Of a stretch of 64,000 nt of DNA, positions 50,049 through 58,629 are shown in pieces (the stretch's first letter is position 1; each line of letters starts with the position of its first letter). The position numbers were made by a program, and so were the translations under genes. The stretch is from Natronolimnobius baerhuensis (GTDB lineage: Archaea > Halobacteriota > Halobacteria > Halobacteriales > Natrialbaceae). Location of the stretch: positions 496,001 through 560,000 of the forward strand of contig NZ_MWPH01000002.1 of assembly GCF_002177135.1 (NCBI RefSeq), in the 5' to 3' direction. The notes under the pieces were generated by a model. The model was not told where the DNA came from. It saw only the letters and a program-made list of their open reading frames with translations, and did not search any database.

Positions 50049-50204
50049 ATGCCGCACGATCAAGATATCGAAGGCGACACCTCGGAGATTTCGTCCGCCT
50101 ACGAATGCATGCAATGTGGCAAAATCGTCACCGCCCGGACGAATCCTGGCGAGTGCGAAGAGTGTGGCGGAGACTTCCAGAACCGGGCGAAATCAGTCGA
50201 ATAA
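50049..50204 (+). CDS. Rubrerythrin-like zinc-ribbon small protein
   Basis: A 51-residue protein with two knuckles, CMQCGKIV and CEECGGDF, spaced 15 residues apart, plus an acidic N-terminus. This is the rubredoxin/zinc-ribbon half seen in many haloarchaeal small proteins. With four Cys it can bind one zinc or iron. No rubrerythrin diiron domain is attached. The start at 50049 is supported by a TATA box 26 bases upstream. It is divergent from the cystathionine synthase-like gene. Function unknown. Confidence 0.75.
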   Translation: MPHDQDIEGDTSEISSAYECMQCGKIVTARTNPGECEECGGDFQNRAKSVE

Positions 50205-50285
50205 CTGCTCGAGCAGGCTGGGCTGTCCCGCGTTCAACGCTCGAGTGCGAGCCCAGAGCGACGGCGAGCGAGAGTGACCGATAGT

Positions 50286-50305
50286 CTGGTCTGGTCTGGT
50301 CTGGT
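50286..50305. repeat. CTGGT tandem repeat, four copies
   Basis: Four perfect copies of the 5-base unit CTGGT lie in an intergenic stretch. Too short for any clear role. It may vary in copy number by slippage. Confidence 0.6.
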
Positions 50306-50391
50306 GCCCGCTATCTCGATGCACTCACGCCGTTCTGTGGTGACACCGAGTCCCCCCACACCTTCATACTGCCTGTCAACGGACTATCCAT

Positions 50392-50766
50392 ATGGGGCGA
50401 CCATGGAAACGAATCGCGCTTGATGTCGTCGTCGGACTCACCGCACTGCTCGCTGCACAGCAACTGCGTCACCTCGAGGAGGCCTCACCGGATCCCGAGG
50501 GGATCACACTTCGCCCGCGCTGGGCGCTCGTTGGCGCACTCTCGAGTAGTGGCTGGGGGTATGCTTCGGACGTCGATTTCTGTGGACTCCGTCGAAGCCG
50601 GCTTCGACGCGGTGTCGCTACTGTCATCTGGAGCGCGCTCTTGTACCGACTGCAGCCGAACGATAGCTCGACGACCTACAGCGTGGCTGTCGGCAACGGG
50701 CTCGGGACGCTCGCCTATCGGTTCTGGTTCGGTGTCGTTCGTCCCCGTCCGGGTGGGACCGAGTAA
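50392..50766 (+). CDS. Conserved hypothetical membrane-associated protein
   Basis: A 124-residue protein with hydrophobic stretches at about 8-23 (ALDVVVGLTALLAAQQ), 43-60 and 76-86, and a basic C-terminal VVRPRPGGTE. The conserved-looking run YSVAVGNGLGTLAYRFWFGVVRP suggests a real, moderately conserved haloarchaeal protein. No known domain. It lies 66 bases before the L21e gene on the same strand, but the L21e gene appears to have its own promoter. Confidence 0.5.
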   Translation: MGRPWKRIALDVVVGLTALLAAQQLRHLEEASPDPEGITLRPRWALVGALSSSGWGYASDVDFCGLRRSRLRRGVATVIWSALLYRLQPNDSSTTYSVAVGNGLGTLAYRFWFGVVRPRPGGTE

Positions 50767-50832
50767 CCGCCGCGCTGACGAAGCCGGAACGTGCGTTTTA
50801 TAACGATCACCAAGTAAGAGGGTCGTACGACT

Positions 50833-51141
50833 ATGCCGAACTCTAATGGCCCACGCCAAGGAACCCGACGAAAGCTGTCAAATTCCCCTCGAGACCGCGG
50901 TTCCTCGCCACCACAGCGCGCGATTCAGGAGTACGAAGAAGGAGAGAAGGTCCACCTCAAGATCGACCCAAGCGTTCACGATGGTCGATTCCACCCACGA
51001 TTCGACGGCCTCACCGGCGAAGTCGCCGGCAAACAAGGCGACGCGTTCAAAGTCGATATCACCGACGGCGGTAAAGACAAGACGCTGATCGTCACCGCCG
51101 CTCACATGCGCGCACAGGACCGCGCCGAAGATCGGGTCTAA
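50833..51141 (+). CDS. rpl21e: 50S ribosomal protein L21e
   Basis: A 102-residue ribosomal protein. The N-terminus [23 protein letters not shown] and the core [40 protein letters not shown] are characteristic of archaeal L21e, which has an SH3-like barrel and sits on the large subunit. It opens the information-processing cluster, 12 bases before the Rpb4 gene. Confidence 0.93.
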   Translation: MPNSNGPRQGTRRKLSNSPRDRGSSPPQRAIQEYEEGEKVHLKIDPSVHDGRFHPRFDGLTGEVAGKQGDAFKVDITDGGKDKTLIVTAAHMRAQDRAEDRV

Positions 51142-51153
51142 ACGGCTCACACG

Positions 51154-51510
51154 ATGACGATCTTCAAAGAGATCGTCGACGAGGAGTTCCTTACCGTCTC
51201 GGAAACGAAGGAGCTACTCGCCGACATCGAAGCCGAACGCGCACTGGACGAAGAGCGCGAGCTGCCGTACGAACTCGCGCGAGCAATCGAACACGCAAAC
51301 CGCTTTACCGTCCTCGAGCCCGAGGAGGCCCAGCAACTCGTTGCGGACCTACAGGACCTCGAGAAAGTCGACGAGGCGACAGCGTACAAGATTGTCAACC
51401 TCCTGCCACGAAATCGAGACGAACTCCGATCCGTGTACGCCCAGCAACGCTACACGCTCTCGGGTGACGAACTCGATGACATTCTCAACGTCGTCGCGAA
51501 GTACGCCTGA
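51154..51510 (+). CDS. rpoF: RNA polymerase subunit Rpb4 (RpoF)
   Basis: A 118-residue Rpb4-family subunit. It begins MTIFKEIVDEEFLTVSETKELLADIEAERALDEERELPYELARAIEHANRF. A helical HRDC-like C-terminal half (LLPRNRDELRSVYAQQRYTLSGDELDDILNVV) follows. With Rpb7 it forms the stalk of archaeal RNA polymerase that helps in open-complex formation and RNA binding. It lies 12 bases after L21e and 70 bases before DUF655 on the same strand, in the conserved archaeal order. Confidence 0.92.
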   Translation: MTIFKEIVDEEFLTVSETKELLADIEAERALDEERELPYELARAIEHANRFTVLEPEEAQQLVADLQDLEKVDEATAYKIVNLLPRNRDELRSVYAQQRYTLSGDELDDILNVVAKYA

Positions 51511-51580
51511 ATACGCTTTCGGTTGCAGATCGGGCGCCCGGGCCGACTCTTTAAGTACGACGTACACGTATCCGTAGGCA

Positions 51581-52165
51581 ATGAGCGAAGCCGACAGCGA
51601 CGAGACGGACGTTCGACGCGCGGTCGTGTTGGATTACCTCGCACATGGTCTGTCGGACGACGGACGACCGCAGTACGAGAAGTCCCCCGCAGGGTATGCA
51701 CTCGGTATCGAGGACTTCCAACTCTATCAGGTCGCCTTCGACGAAGACGAACGCCTCACAATCGGCAGTGACGTCGTCGTCGAGCCACCAGCCGAGCGAT
51801 CAATCGTCACGAAGTGCCAACGAGTCGAGTACGATGATCTCTCCTCTGGTGCACAGTCCGAACTCGAGTACGTCGTCCAGGATCTGGTCGAAGAGAACGA
51901 ACAGCGCTTCGTTGACTTCTACAACGACGCCCAGCCGATCACGCTCCGTCTCCATCAGTTGAACCTCCTGCCGGGAATCGGGAAGAAACTCCGCAACGGC
52001 ATCTTAGACGAGCGCAAACGCAAGCCATTCGAGAGCTTCGACGAACTCTCCGAGCGCGTCTCAGGGCTTCACGATCCCGATTCGGTGCTCGTCGAACGTA
52101 TCCTCGAGGAGTTACAAGATGACGACCTGAAGTACCAGACGTTCGTTGGACAACAAGACCAGTAG
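51581..52165 (+). CDS. DUF655 family HhH protein
   Basis: A 194-residue soluble protein of the archaeal DUF655 family. The N-terminal half has a beta-rich region with VDYLAHG-like start (VLDYLAHGLSDD), and the C-terminal half a helix-hairpin-helix repeat, LNLLPGIGKKLRNGILDERKRKPFESFDELSERV, which usually contacts nucleic acid. It is conserved next to Rpb4 and KsgA in archaea, suggesting a role in ribosome or RNA metabolism, which is inference. Here a UspA gene separates it from ksgA. Confidence 0.9.
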   Translation: MSEADSDETDVRRAVVLDYLAHGLSDDGRPQYEKSPAGYALGIEDFQLYQVAFDEDERLTIGSDVVVEPPAERSIVTKCQRVEYDDLSSGAQSELEYVVQDLVEENEQRFVDFYNDAQPITLRLHQLNLLPGIGKKLRNGILDERKRKPFESFDELSERVSGLHDPDSVLVERILEELQDDDLKYQTFVGQQDQ

Positions 52166-52243
52166 AGCGTTCGAAACCCCACAAAACTCTTGTTTTGTGG
52201 CGGATCCAGTACGTTTAAGAAGCTAGGAACTGAAAGAAGTATT

Positions 52244-52720
52244 ATGCTTGAGACGATTCTCCTTGCGATTGGACCGGGCGATAGCGACCGCGTCGATGCA
52301 CTTGTCAATCAGACGATTGCCGTTGCCGAGCCAACGGATGCCACCGTTGTCCTGGCACACATCATCGAATCCGACGAGTACGAAAACGAGGTCCACAACT
52401 ACCACGATGCCATCGACCAGATGGGTATCGACCTCGAGAACCGGGATCTCTCGCCGGAGACGCTGGCAAAGGAAACCGAGCCAATCGGCGAAATTACGGA
52501 TCGACTGGATGAGGCAGGGATCGACGTCGATATCCGCGCTGGCGTCGGTGACCGGGCTGAAGAGATCGTCGAACTCGCAGAGACAGTCGATGCGGACAAC
52601 ATCATCGTCGGCGGCCGCAAGCGCTCCCCGACCGGCAAGGCCGTCTTCGGCAGCACGGCACAGCGCGTGTTGCTCACCGCGCCGTGTCCGGTGACGTACG
52701 TCCGCAGCGAGACGATCTAA
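52244..52720 (+). CDS. Universal stress protein inside the Rpb4-KsgA cluster
   Basis: A 158-residue UspA protein ([16 protein letters not shown]) with the nucleotide-binding block [18 protein letters not shown] near residue 130. It is the close paralogue of the UspA at 19365-19823. The start at 52244 was chosen because the conserved strand begins there, and an AT-rich stretch TTAAGAAGCT lies about 30 bases before it. It lies between DUF655 and ksgA, genes that are usually adjacent, so it may have moved into the cluster. Confidence 0.85.
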   Translation: MLETILLAIGPGDSDRVDALVNQTIAVAEPTDATVVLAHIIESDEYENEVHNYHDAIDQMGIDLENRDLSPETLAKETEPIGEITDRLDEAGIDVDIRAGVGDRAEEIVELAETVDADNIIVGGRKRSPTGKAVFGSTAQRVLLTAPCPVTYVRSETI

Positions 52721-52803
52721 CGCGACCGCACTACTCGTTTTCCTCGATATCGGTTCGTCGGCGAGACGCTGGGCTTACACTGCCCCACCTCAAAACGCCG
52801 GCA

Positions 52804-53640
52804 ATGAGAGATCCCGATGCACTGATCGCCCGGGCGGGCGTCCGTGGCGATCCGGACCGCGACCAGCACTTTCTCGTCGACGACCGCGTTCTGGACCGAC
52901 TGCCAACCTACCTCGAGGACCTCGAGGTCGACACGAGCCATCTGCTTGAGATCGGTGGCGGAACAGGCGCGCTCACCGACCGACTGCTCGCGATTGCCGA
53001 CGAGGTGACCGTCATCGAGCGCGACCGAACACTCGCCGCGTTTCTCGAGGAGGAGTTTCGAGCGGAGATCGACGCTGGTCGACTGACTGTGATCGAGGGG
53101 GACGCACTCGAGGTCGACCTCCCGGATTTCACGGCGTCAGTCTCGAACCTTCCCTACGGCGTCTCGAGTGAGGTTACATTCCGACTGCTCCCGGAAGGGC
53201 GGCCGCTCGTGTTGATGTTCCAGCAGGAGTTCGCCGAGCGGATGGTCGCCGAGTCGGGAACGTCGGAGTACGGTCGGCTGTCCGTCTCGACGCAACACTA
53301 CGCGGACGTCGAACTCGTCGAGTCGATCCCGAAAGAAGCGTTTTCGCCGGCACCCGCCGTCCAAAGTGCGGTCATCCGCGCCGAGCCGCGAGACCCCGAC
53401 TACGAGGTCGACAACGAGGAATTCTTCCTGCGATTCGTCAAGGCACTGTTCACCCAGCGCCGGAAGACGATCCGGAACGCGATCCGAAACACGGCCCACA
53501 TCTCGAGGCTCGAGGCCCCCGAGGCGGTCGTCGAGGCGGCTGACGACGACATACTTCAGAAGCGGGCTGACGCGATGGCTCCTGCGGAGTTTGCCGCGCT
53601 TGCACAGGTGGCACTCGAGGTGGGCGAGCCGACGACATAA
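52804..53640 (+). CDS. rsmA: 16S rRNA dimethyladenosine transferase KsgA/RsmA
   Basis: A 278-residue methyltransferase that dimethylates two adjacent adenines near the 3' end of 16S rRNA. QHFLVDDRVLDRL is followed by the SAM motif LEIGGGTGALTD (48-59), the acidic loop VIERDRTLA, the catalytic NLPYGVSSEV, and the C-terminal segment FLRFVKALFTQRRKTIRNAI. The start at 52804 fits the family. The in-frame ATG at 52684 would overlap the UspA gene. It lies 83 bases after that gene in the conserved ribosome-linked cluster. Confidence 0.93.
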   Translation: MRDPDALIARAGVRGDPDRDQHFLVDDRVLDRLPTYLEDLEVDTSHLLEIGGGTGALTDRLLAIADEVTVIERDRTLAAFLEEEFRAEIDAGRLTVIEGDALEVDLPDFTASVSNLPYGVSSEVTFRLLPEGRPLVLMFQQEFAERMVAESGTSEYGRLSVSTQHYADVELVESIPKEAFSPAPAVQSAVIRAEPRDPDYEVDNEEFFLRFVKALFTQRRKTIRNAIRNTAHISRLEAPEAVVEAADDDILQKRADAMAPAEFAALAQVALEVGEPTT

Positions 53641-53738
53641 TCGACATTGTGACCGTTCAGGCTGCTAGACACAGATCGCGTTGATCGACGGATACTCAAG
53701 CCCCCGGAAACGAGAGATGCGAGAGACGGAGACTCACT

Positions 53739-54899
53739 ATGGATCTCGGAGTATTCGATTTCAACTGGCTCGCCGGGGTGACGGAGTCGACCGAACAGAA
53801 GGTCGCCGTGACGCTTGCAGCCGCCGGTCTCTTACTGCTCGTCTTGCTGACCTACCGTCGGTTGCAGTCGTGGGTGAGTGAGCGAACGCGCCCGCTGTAC
53901 GGCGATATCGTCTCGACGGTCGTGCTCATCGGGACCTGTCTGGTGTCGTTTTCGATTGTCGTCGGTGTCTGGGACTGGGTAGGAGAGGCACAGGATCTAT
54001 CTACGGAACACGATATCGGCGGCGAGGTCATCGCACAGGCGATTGTAACCTTTATTCTGGCAGTCGGCGCGTTGATCGTCACGCGGTTTATCAAGCGGAT
54101 GATCAACGAGGTTTTCGATAGCGCGTCGGCCGTGACCGACCACCAGCGCGAGATCACCCAGCGTATCTCGCAGGTCATCATCTGGTCGGCCGCAACCGTC
54201 ATCGTTCTCAGCGTCTGGGTCGAGGACCTCGGCGGCCTCCTCGTCGGTGCTGGCTTCCTCGGAATCGTCGTCGGGATGGCCGCCCAGCAGGTGCTCGGAA
54301 CCATCCTTTCCGGATTCGTTCTCATGTTTGCCAGACCATTTGAAATCGGTGACTGGATCGAAGTCGAAGACCAGCAAGGAATCGTCACCGACATCTCGAT
54401 TGTCAACACCCGCATTCGATCCTTCGACGGCGAGTACATCATGGTCCCGAACGATCTGATCTCCTCAGAGATTGTCACGAACCGCTCGAGATGTGGCCGA
54501 TTGCGTGTCGAGGTCGACGTCGGTGTCGACTACAGCAGCGATGTCGACCACGCGGCTGAACTCGCACAGTCAACCGTGTCCGACCTCGAGGAGTCACTGC
54601 CGGCACCGGAAGTGCAAGTCGTGACCAAGGAGTTCGGGGATTCAGCGGTCGTCCTCGGCGTTCGATTCTGGATCGACAACCCGACCGCACGCCGGTACAC
54701 CACTGCCCGAACGACGGCGATCAACGCGATCAAAGAGGCATTCGACAAAGAGGGAATCAAGATTCCCTACCCACAGCGCGAACTCACTGGCCGAGCCGAA
54801 ACGAACGGCTTTCAGGTCGCAACCCAGGGCGCGGAACCGCCAGCCGACGAGTCGACGGACGGCCACGAACACCGCATGACATCGCCGGAGGGAGAGTAG
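53739..54899 (+). CDS. MscS-family mechanosensitive channel
   Basis: A 386-residue channel with membrane segments at about 21-39, 56-78, 94-116, 144-161 and 165-197. The last, GGLLVGAGFLGIVVGMAAQQVLGTILSGFVLMFARPFEIGDWIEVE, is the pore-lining helix with the Ala/Gly packing and the following beta domain typical of MscS. The C-terminal half is the cytoplasmic alpha/beta cage. It would open under hypo-osmotic shock to release solutes. It starts 98 bases after ksgA and ends one base before the methyltransferase gene. Confidence 0.9.
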   Translation: MDLGVFDFNWLAGVTESTEQKVAVTLAAAGLLLLVLLTYRRLQSWVSERTRPLYGDIVSTVVLIGTCLVSFSIVVGVWDWVGEAQDLSTEHDIGGEVIAQAIVTFILAVGALIVTRFIKRMINEVFDSASAVTDHQREITQRISQVIIWSAATVIVLSVWVEDLGGLLVGAGFLGIVVGMAAQQVLGTILSGFVLMFARPFEIGDWIEVEDQQGIVTDISIVNTRIRSFDGEYIMVPNDLISSEIVTNRSRCGRLRVEVDVGVDYSSDVDHAAELAQSTVSDLEESLPAPEVQVVTKEFGDSAVVLGVRFWIDNPTARRYTTARTTAINAIKEAFDKEGIKIPYPQRELTGRAETNGFQVATQGAEPPADESTDGHEHRMTSPEGE

Positions 54900-55496
54900 A
54901 TGGGGCTCAAGGAACATCGCGATATTGGCGGCGACGTCTACCAGCCGGCCGAGGACTCCTATCTGCTCGCCGAGGCGGCGTCCGAGCGCCTGCAGGCGAG
55001 GGCTGGCAGCGACGAACAAGAGCAGCCGCTCGCTCTCGAGGTCGGCACCGGCTCGGGCTACGTCGCAGCCCACGTGAGCGAAGAAACGAGCGCACGCGTG
55101 ATCGCCGCGGATCTGAACCCGCACGCCACTCGAGAGGCCCGCGACAAGGGACTCGAGTCCGTGCAGGCTGATCTCGTCTCGCCGTTCGCAGACGGCGCGT
55201 TTGACGCTGTTCTGTTCAACCCGCCCTACCTCCCGACCGATCCCGAAAACGAATGGGACGACTGGATGGAGCATGCGCTCTCGGGCGGCGAGGACGGCCG
55301 CGCGGTCATCAATCCGTTCCTCGAGGCAGTTAGCCGGGTACTCGCTCCCGACGGCGTCGTCTACCTGCTCGTGAGCAGTTTGACCGGCGTCGACGAGGTC
55401 GTCGAACGCGCCGGAGAGAACGGCTTTAGCGCCGTCGCGGTCGCCGACGAGTCGTTTCCGTTTGAGACGTTGACTGTCCTCGAGTTGTTCCGGTAA
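54900..55496 (+). CDS. HemK2/MTQ2-type methyltransferase
   Basis: A 198-residue SAM methyltransferase. LEVGTGSGYVAAHVSE is motif I, and FNPPYLPTDPENEWDDWMEHALSGGEDG contains the NPPY active-site motif, as in enzymes that methylate the Gln of the GGQ loop in release factors. In archaea the likely target is aRF1. The ATG follows the MscS stop directly (TAG-ATG), so the two are co-transcribed and perhaps translated in tandem. It ends the conserved cluster that begins at L21e. Confidence 0.9.
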   Translation: MGLKEHRDIGGDVYQPAEDSYLLAEAASERLQARAGSDEQEQPLALEVGTGSGYVAAHVSEETSARVIAADLNPHATREARDKGLESVQADLVSPFADGAFDAVLFNPPYLPTDPENEWDDWMEHALSGGEDGRAVINPFLEAVSRVLAPDGVVYLLVSSLTGVDEVVERAGENGFSAVAVADESFPFETLTVLELFR

Positions 55497-55542
55497 CCTG
55501 AATCCGAACTTACTTTTCAACGGGTTGAGAATACCTCGAGCG

Positions 55543-56745
55543 ATGCCCTCCAGACGTCGCGCTCTACTTGCGAGTGCGCTCGCCGGAAGCGCCGCGCTCG
55601 CGGGGTGTACGGCCCGCTTGCCGATATCGTCGCCCTCACCGGATGAGCCGCCGCCGTCCGGCGTTGACGAGTTGCCAGATCCCGACAGCCACGTTTTCGG
55701 CGCGAACGGAAGTTGGTCGAGTTTCGGCTGTAACGCGTCCAATACGCGCGCAGTTGGTGATGGCAAAGCCCCCGTCGAAGACGTGACCGAACGCTGGCGA
55801 GTGGAGACCACCCAAACCACCTATCAGGAACCTGTGGTCGCCGATGGCGTTGTCTACGTGGTCGAGTCACAGCGAAACCTCCGCGCACTGGATGCAACTG
55901 ACGGGGCGGAACTCTGGACATTCGAGGACGCCAGCACGGTACCAATCGTCCGGGATGGCGCGGTCTACACTGCGGTGAGCAACACGGTGTACGCCCTCGA
56001 GCCTGCAAGCGGCGACGTACTGTGGGAACACGAGTTCGATGTGTCCGGAAGGGTCACGGCGGCACTTCGCACCCGGCGGGAACTCCTCTGTGGCGTCGGC
56101 GAGGAAATTGTCGCCCTCGAGCCCGACAACGGGTCGATACAGTGGCGACGGGAGGTTTTCGGTGGGGTGCTCGATCATGCTGCCACGTTTGGTCCGTACG
56201 GCGTCGTCGTCGTGACCGATGCCGGGATGGTCTATCTACTCACGGAGACCGGACACGGCATGTGGCAGTGGCAACTCCCGACGAGACCGATGTGTCCGCC
56301 AACGGGTGGTCGCGACGCACTGTATGTTTCCTGCAATGACGGGGTGACGTACGCACTGGCTGACGAAGAGGTAGATCCGATATGGACGGCCGATGCCAGC
56401 TGGACCGAACGCGGCATCGGTTTTGCCGACGGACTCGTTCTTCTCGCCGCTGGGGGTCAGTTGCAAGCTCTCAATCGTGATTCGGGCGACCAGTACTGGA
56501 GCCACGAGATTGGCGACTGGCGACACACCGCGCCGGTGTATGGGCGCGACACCGTCTTCGTCGGCGGTGATCGCCTCCACGCGCTCGACCCGACGCCCGG
56601 TGGCAGTCCAGACCGCGGCCCCGCCGTGCGATTCGAACGGGAGTTTGCGGGGCGCGTCGGTCCTGGTCCAGTTCTCGACGACGGCACACTCTACGTCGTC
56701 GCCGAAGTCGAGACAGAAGAGTACGCACTGCTCGCCCTCGAGTGA
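55543..56745 (+). CDS. Tat-exported PQQ-like beta-propeller lipoprotein
   Basis: A 400-residue protein. The N-terminal MPSRRRALLASALAGSAALAGC has a twin-Arg motif and a lipobox Cys near residue 22, so it is likely exported folded and lipid-anchored. The rest consists of repeats such as ALDATDGAELWTF, ALEPASGDVLWEH and ALNRDSGDQYWSHE, the W-motif blades of PQQ-type beta-propellers (about seven or eight). Such proteins bind other proteins or cofactors. The lack of quinoprotein metal motifs makes an enzyme unlikely. It is convergent with the M48 protease. Confidence 0.83.
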   Translation: MPSRRRALLASALAGSAALAGCTARLPISSPSPDEPPPSGVDELPDPDSHVFGANGSWSSFGCNASNTRAVGDGKAPVEDVTERWRVETTQTTYQEPVVADGVVYVVESQRNLRALDATDGAELWTFEDASTVPIVRDGAVYTAVSNTVYALEPASGDVLWEHEFDVSGRVTAALRTRRELLCGVGEEIVALEPDNGSIQWRREVFGGVLDHAATFGPYGVVVVTDAGMVYLLTETGHGMWQWQLPTRPMCPPTGGRDALYVSCNDGVTYALADEEVDPIWTADASWTERGIGFADGLVLLAAGGQLQALNRDSGDQYWSHEIGDWRHTAPVYGRDTVFVGGDRLHALDPTPGGSPDRGPAVRFEREFAGRVGPGPVLDDGTLYVVAEVETEEYALLALE

Positions 56746-56767
56746 GTATACAAACTCACCGTACTTG

Positions 56768-57871
56768 TTACGACTCTCGAGCCTGCCGACGTAACCGCTC
56801 GACTCGCTCGGCAACCGGCGGGTGCGTCGACGGCCGCCACTCGAGCGCGCGGCCGACTCGCCCCGACGCGCTCGAGAGCCCCCGCACCCAGGCCGCGCGG
56901 TCCAGTTCGCTGTCCGCATCGGGGACCCAGCGGGCGAGACTCGAGGGCACGCCCGGTTCGTCGGTATCCGTAAGCGCGTACGGGACGATTCCGAGCGTCG
57001 AACTGGCGTGAAACTGCGTCCGAGCGTCGGTTTCGGGCGGCCCGGCCGCGGCGAGCGTCTCGAGGGCGCTTGCCAGCGCGGCGGGATCACCGGCGAGTTC
57101 TGCTCCCGCCCGGTCGGCGGCGTACTCTCTGGTCTGGGCGTGGACACCGACGGTGATCGCCCCGGCTGCAAGGACGACCCTGGCGAGGACGCTGACGACC
57201 AAATAGGCGACCGAGAGAACGAGGATTGGAATGGCGACGAGTACGAGCACGACCGTTACTGAGCCAATCGTGAGCAGAAACTGGAGCCACGTCCCGATGC
57301 GTCGCTCGCGTGCGAACAGTCCCTCTGAGATCGAACCAACCGTCGCTGCGACGGTTGCAACAGTTGCATCCCGGTTTGCGAGGTGCGCGACTTCGTGGGC
57401 GAGGACCGCCTCGAGTTCGTCCTCGGAAAGGACCTCGAGCAGTCCCTCCGTGACGACGAGGGTTGCATCGGTGCCGTTGCCGACCGTGAAACTCGTCGGC
57501 TCGCGCTCGGTGGCGACCGCGACTGCGGGCACTTCGACATCTGCAGCCTGTGCGAATCGCTGGACGTGGGGCCGGAGACCGTGTGTATCGGGATCGTCGG
57601 CCTCGAGCGGGCTGGCGTCGACGGACTCGAGGACGCGCCGGTAGCCGTAGCGGCTGTGGGCGACGACCATTGCACACGCCGCGAGCACGAGGAGGCCGAC
57701 AAGAAGCGGGCCGGCGTCCGAAACTGCGGTGACTCGAGTGCGGTCAACTGCGCCGACGAGCGTGTAGGTCGCCCACGCGACGGCGGCGACCACCCCGACC
57801 GCGAGCGCGACGAGCAGCGCAAGCGTTACCGCGAGTCGGACGCGAAGTGAGTGGAGCGAGCGTCCGTTCAT
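56768..57871 (-). CDS. M48-family membrane metalloprotease (HtpX-like)
   Basis: A 367-residue membrane protease. HEVAH at 159-163 binds the catalytic zinc, and the third ligand is the Glu in QTREYAADRAG near residue 250. Two hydrophobic segments precede the catalytic domain (about 13-40 and 53-71), and two more lie between the motifs (about 185-230). HtpX-type proteases degrade damaged membrane proteins. The start at 57871 was preferred to the in-frame ATG at 57958, which adds 29 basic residues. It is convergent with the propeller lipoprotein. Confidence 0.85.
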   Translation of the reverse strand: MNGRSLHSLRVRLAVTLALLVALAVGVVAAVAWATYTLVGAVDRTRVTAVSDAGPLLVGLLVLAACAMVVAHSRYGYRRVLESVDASPLEADDPDTHGLRPHVQRFAQAADVEVPAVAVATEREPTSFTVGNGTDATLVVTEGLLEVLSEDELEAVLAHEVAHLANRDATVATVAATVGSISEGLFARERRIGTWLQFLLTIGSVTVVLVLVAIPILVLSVAYLVVSVLARVVLAAGAITVGVHAQTREYAADRAGAELAGDPAALASALETLAAAGPPETDARTQFHASSTLGIVPYALTDTDEPGVPSSLARWVPDADSELDRAAWVRGLSSASGRVGRALEWRPSTHPPVAERVERLRRQARES

Positions 57872-57958
57872 ACACCTGTATTGTCGGTCGTGTAGAAAAA
57901 GTATCTGCTCGAGAATCCGTCTGTGAAACCGTCTCGCCGGGACTCGTTTGTCATACAA

Positions 57959-58411
57959 TTATTCACAAGCAGCAGTCACTCCAATCCACTCATCAGACCT
58001 AATATTCATCTCAAATAGTAATGATTCTTGTTCTCGTTGACACCTTTCAATCGTTCCTTCGGGCACCGTATCCGAAAGATTGAACCACTCTGTTTCGATG
58101 TTTTCAACGGAAATTCCAATCTGGTATTCCGCAATAGGTCCACCAAGTTCTGCTTCTGGAATTCGAATCTGATTAAATGTTTCTTCATCCATTCCGTCAA
58201 CGGAGAATGAACGCCAATGACTAATTTCATTGTCTTGAACCACGACTAAATCTCCGGTTTGGTCTGAATCAGATGTGTTTGCAAAGATGACCTGGCCAAG
58301 CATGACTGGCGAGTCAGATGAAAAGCGTTCGCGAATCGATCCCAGGCATCCGGTAGTGGTTATCAGAGCGGCGGTACTTGTGGTTCCGAGAACTGCTCGT
58401 CTATAGGGCAT
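57959..58411 (-). CDS. AT-rich Tat lipoprotein of unknown function
   Basis: A 150-residue protein whose N-terminus MPYRRAVLGTTSTAALITTTGCLG has a twin Arg and a lipobox Cys, so it is probably exported and lipid-anchored. The rest is a beta-rich domain with GQVIFANTSDSDQTGDLVVVQDN and a C-terminal Cys. I do not recognise the domain. Base composition is much AT-richer than the flanks, with codons such as ATT, AAT and AAA common, pointing to recent gain. The start at 58411 fits an upstream box (TTTTAG about 25 bases before); a Met five codons earlier is possible. Confidence 0.6.
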   Translation of the reverse strand: MPYRRAVLGTTSTAALITTTGCLGSIRERFSSDSPVMLGQVIFANTSDSDQTGDLVVVQDNEISHWRSFSVDGMDEETFNQIRIPEAELGGPIAEYQIGISVENIETEWFNLSDTVPEGTIERCQREQESLLFEMNIRSDEWIGVTAACE

Positions 58412-58629
58412 ACAAGGCATTTCCATCTTTAACTAAAATAGCTCTGGGAAAATATCCAGAAGAATGAACAACGACAAAACTCTATAGGGCTTAGACAGTT
58501 GCGATACGACAATACTCTACCAAAACGGCCACTGATAATACCGGGTCCGTGCCAGGCTCTAACAATTACTGTAACGCATTAACGAGGATGGAAAATATTA
58601 AGCGTCGGTATAGCCTAGCCGCTACTACA

